Positions 63,501 through 64,000 of a DNA stretch of 64,000 bases are shown here, piece after piece. The notes beneath the pieces were generated by a model. The model was not told the DNA's origin. It ran no database searches and saw only the letters and a program-made list of their open reading frames with translations. Origin of the DNA: Pseudoalteromonas lipolytica (GTDB lineage Bacteria > Pseudomonadota > Gammaproteobacteria > Enterobacterales > Alteromonadaceae); assembly GCF_001306915.1 (NCBI RefSeq), contig NZ_LJTC01000001.1, forward strand, positions 345,887-409,886. Reading direction: 5' to 3'. Positions within the stretch are counted from its first letter, which is position 1. Each line of letters opens with the position of its first letter. A program made the translations under genes and the position numbers.

Positions 63501-63671
63501 ACTTTTATTGGTTTAATGCCGTTGTTATTTGAAAAAGCAACGCAAGCACAATTCCTTATTCCAATGGCGGTAAGCCTTGGCTTTGGGATTATCTTCGCAA
63601 CGCTAATCACCTTACTATTAGTGCCAGTTAATTACCTATTAATGGAGCGCTTTCAGGGATTTTTTAAGTAG
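60591..63671 (+). CDS. RND efflux inner-membrane permease (AcrB/MMPL-type)
   Basis: The proton-driven drug or metabolite exporter of the operon. 1026 residues with 12 predicted transmembrane helices and two large periplasmic loops. TM1 contains NHVAANLLLISILLAGLFSV, and the proton-relay aspartates lie in VLGIVVDDAIVTGENVYTHL. It also has the SLEGEAKEQRESFGSLAWGL stretch before TM7 and VVVNDSLVLVDFINKKREEG. The family is the hydrophobe/amphiphile exporter group. No local regulator is seen, so the substrate is unknown. No terminator follows; a repeat cluster does. Confidence 0.95.
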   Translation: MIAWFTKNHVAANLLLISILLAGLFSVSTQIPLEVFPSFEADRISVSVTLRGSTPEDVEKGVAIRIEEAVQDLEGVKRITSRSSEGSASVSIEVDTGYDPRELLADIKSRVDAINTFPVDAEKPVVALAQRTREVIAVTVSSEYGEKETLEYAEHVRDDLLRLPEITQVELSGVRDYEIAIEVSQDTLRQYDLRLSDISSAISNSSTDVSAGNLKTEGGDVLIRSKGQAYRKDEFAQVVVKYQADGTIIRLGDIARITDDFEETPVRTRFNGKQAAFIDVYRIGPQSAIEVADAVKNYITEHQSQLPEGFELSFWDDDSEIVKSRIATLTTNAIQGGILVLALLTLFLRPAIAFWVFIGIPVSFMGAFLAMPIFGITLNVMSLFGFILVLGIVVDDAIVTGENVYTHLKTAESGEQAAIRGTQEVATPVTFGVLTTVAAFLPLAFIEGNRGALFAQIPVVVIPVLLFSLIESKFVLPAHLKYLKLRSEKSNPSKLQQFQQRFADGFEHAIMKYYQPLLNVALKNKLATVSLFVGIFFIILTLITSGWTKFIFFPRIPSETVRAELTFPAGTPFEVTNKYIIDMSDKAKELQDKYRDEDGQSVILNILATTGGRGGSSNTGSVRFEITPAEKRESDIGSRELASEWRDLIGIIPGAESVTFRAEFGRSSDPIDVQLSGSSIDTLEAVAEKVKERLATYPTVYEIADSMSDGKDELQIELTEQGLALGLNRVDVSQQVRNSFFGAQVQRIQRGRDDVRVMVRLPIEERRSVADLTDILIKTPTGGTVPLSHVATLVPGQSPSSIYRIDRYRTLNVTADVEKSNTNMTVLQADLKTYLDELMVQYPGVDYSLEGEAKEQRESFGSLAWGLVFVFFIIYALLAIPFKSYMQPLIVMSVIPFGMIGAVMGHWVMGMELTIMSLLGMLALIGVVVNDSLVLVDFINKKREEGGDLLETVKLAGAARFRPVMLTSLTTFIGLMPLLFEKATQAQFLIPMAVSLGFGIIFATLITLLLVPVNYLLMERFQGFFK

Positions 63672-63689
63672 GGGGCGATAGGTTGAAAA

Positions 63690-64000
63690 CATGTGTGTTG
63701 GGTAGAGTGAAGTGAAACCCAACGCACAAGAGCAATCAGCTTTCAGATAAAAAGCTTTAAGTCGATCGTGCGGGTCTTTGAATTTAGATGTAGGCGTGAA
63801 ATTTATTTCGCGCGGTATTTCTTAAATAACGGGTAAGTCGTAGGTCGGGCTTAAGCCCGTCAATGTTTGCGATTATGTGTCGCCATAAATGACGACCTAC
63901 AGTGCTTGACTCATTAGCTCGTAGGTTGGTTAGAGCAGAGCGAAACCCAACGTTTGAAGCCGTCAGCTATCAGAGAAAAACATACAAGTTAGCGAGTTAG
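63690..64000. repeat. Mosaic intergenic repeat cluster R6 (continues past the window)
   Basis: Blocks: GTTGGGTAGAGTGAAGTGAA hairpin, heptads (CAATCAGCTTTCAG), TAGGCGTGAAATTTATTTCG, a GTAGGTCGGGCTTAAGCCCG hairpin, CGTAGGTTGGTTAGAGC with CGAAACCCAACG, GCCGTCAGCTATCAG and GTTAGCGAGTTAG at the window's end. No coding frame is supported from 63672 on. Confidence 0.8.

Overview
The window looks like a chromosomal segment of a marine gammaproteobacterium of the Alteromonadales, most likely Pseudoalteromonas. This rests on the AT-rich base composition, the gene families present (ArcA/ArcB, RsmC, TrmB, MutY-YggX, recX-alaS-lysC-csrA, OadGAB, FolE2, TonB-dependent receptors) and the dispersed intergenic repeats. 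Species assignment is inference, because there is no rRNA gene here.

Layout. 1-8.7 kb: a putative peptidoglycan-fragment scavenging locus. It holds a TonB-dependent receptor, a MurR/RpiR-type regulator, a divergent lipoprotein fusing an AmiD-like amidase to a YfeW-like serine hydrolase, and an NhaC-family transporter. A palindromic candidate operator lies in the divergent promoter region. 8.7-13.5 kb: a stretch interrupted by mosaic intergenic repeats, with a PQQ-type sugar dehydrogenase lipoprotein, a membrane-anchored protein with an EF-hand-like loop, and an AT-rich two-gene unit (soluble protein plus small multi-TM protein) that I do not recognise and that resembles RexAB or Kiwa only in organisation. 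13.5-18.1 kb: a TonB / ECF sigma / anti-sigma operon, small envelope proteins, a low-molecular-weight tyrosine phosphatase and a Fur-box-preceded TPR-TonB protein. 18.5-24.6 kb: ribA, a membrane protein, recX, alaS, lysC, csrA. 24.6-49.1 kb: ordinary core genes, including the oxaloacetate decarboxylase operon (with two PdhR-like palindromes upstream), tyrS, mtnN, folE2, convergent arcB/arcA, a YfiR-sensor kinase pair, rsmC, trmB, mutY-yggX and a large hybrid kinase.

49.3-50.3 kb: a tRNA operon with a clear sigma-70 promoter, alternating four tRNA-Phe(GAA) and three tRNA-Thr(TGT) genes, plus two 5'-half tRNA-Phe remnants. 50.25-57.39 kb: a 7.1-kb integrative element inserted in the last tRNA-Phe, bounded by a 47-bp direct repeat of the tRNA 3' end. 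It carries two tyrosine recombinases, a DUF4224 protein, a GNAT acetyltransferase with a small downstream gene, a winged-helix-like protein, a multi-TM membrane protein of unknown role and strong inverted repeats. The presumed tRNA-operon terminator lies just beyond the right attachment site. 57.4-64 kb: repeats, including a 12.7-copy 7-bp tandem repeat, followed by a three-gene RND efflux operon and another repeat cluster.

The least explained parts are the two-gene unit at 11.27-12.95 kb, the cargo of the tRNA-Phe island, the peptidoglycan locus with its unusual fusion enzyme, and the mosaic repeats that supply stop codons to two genes.
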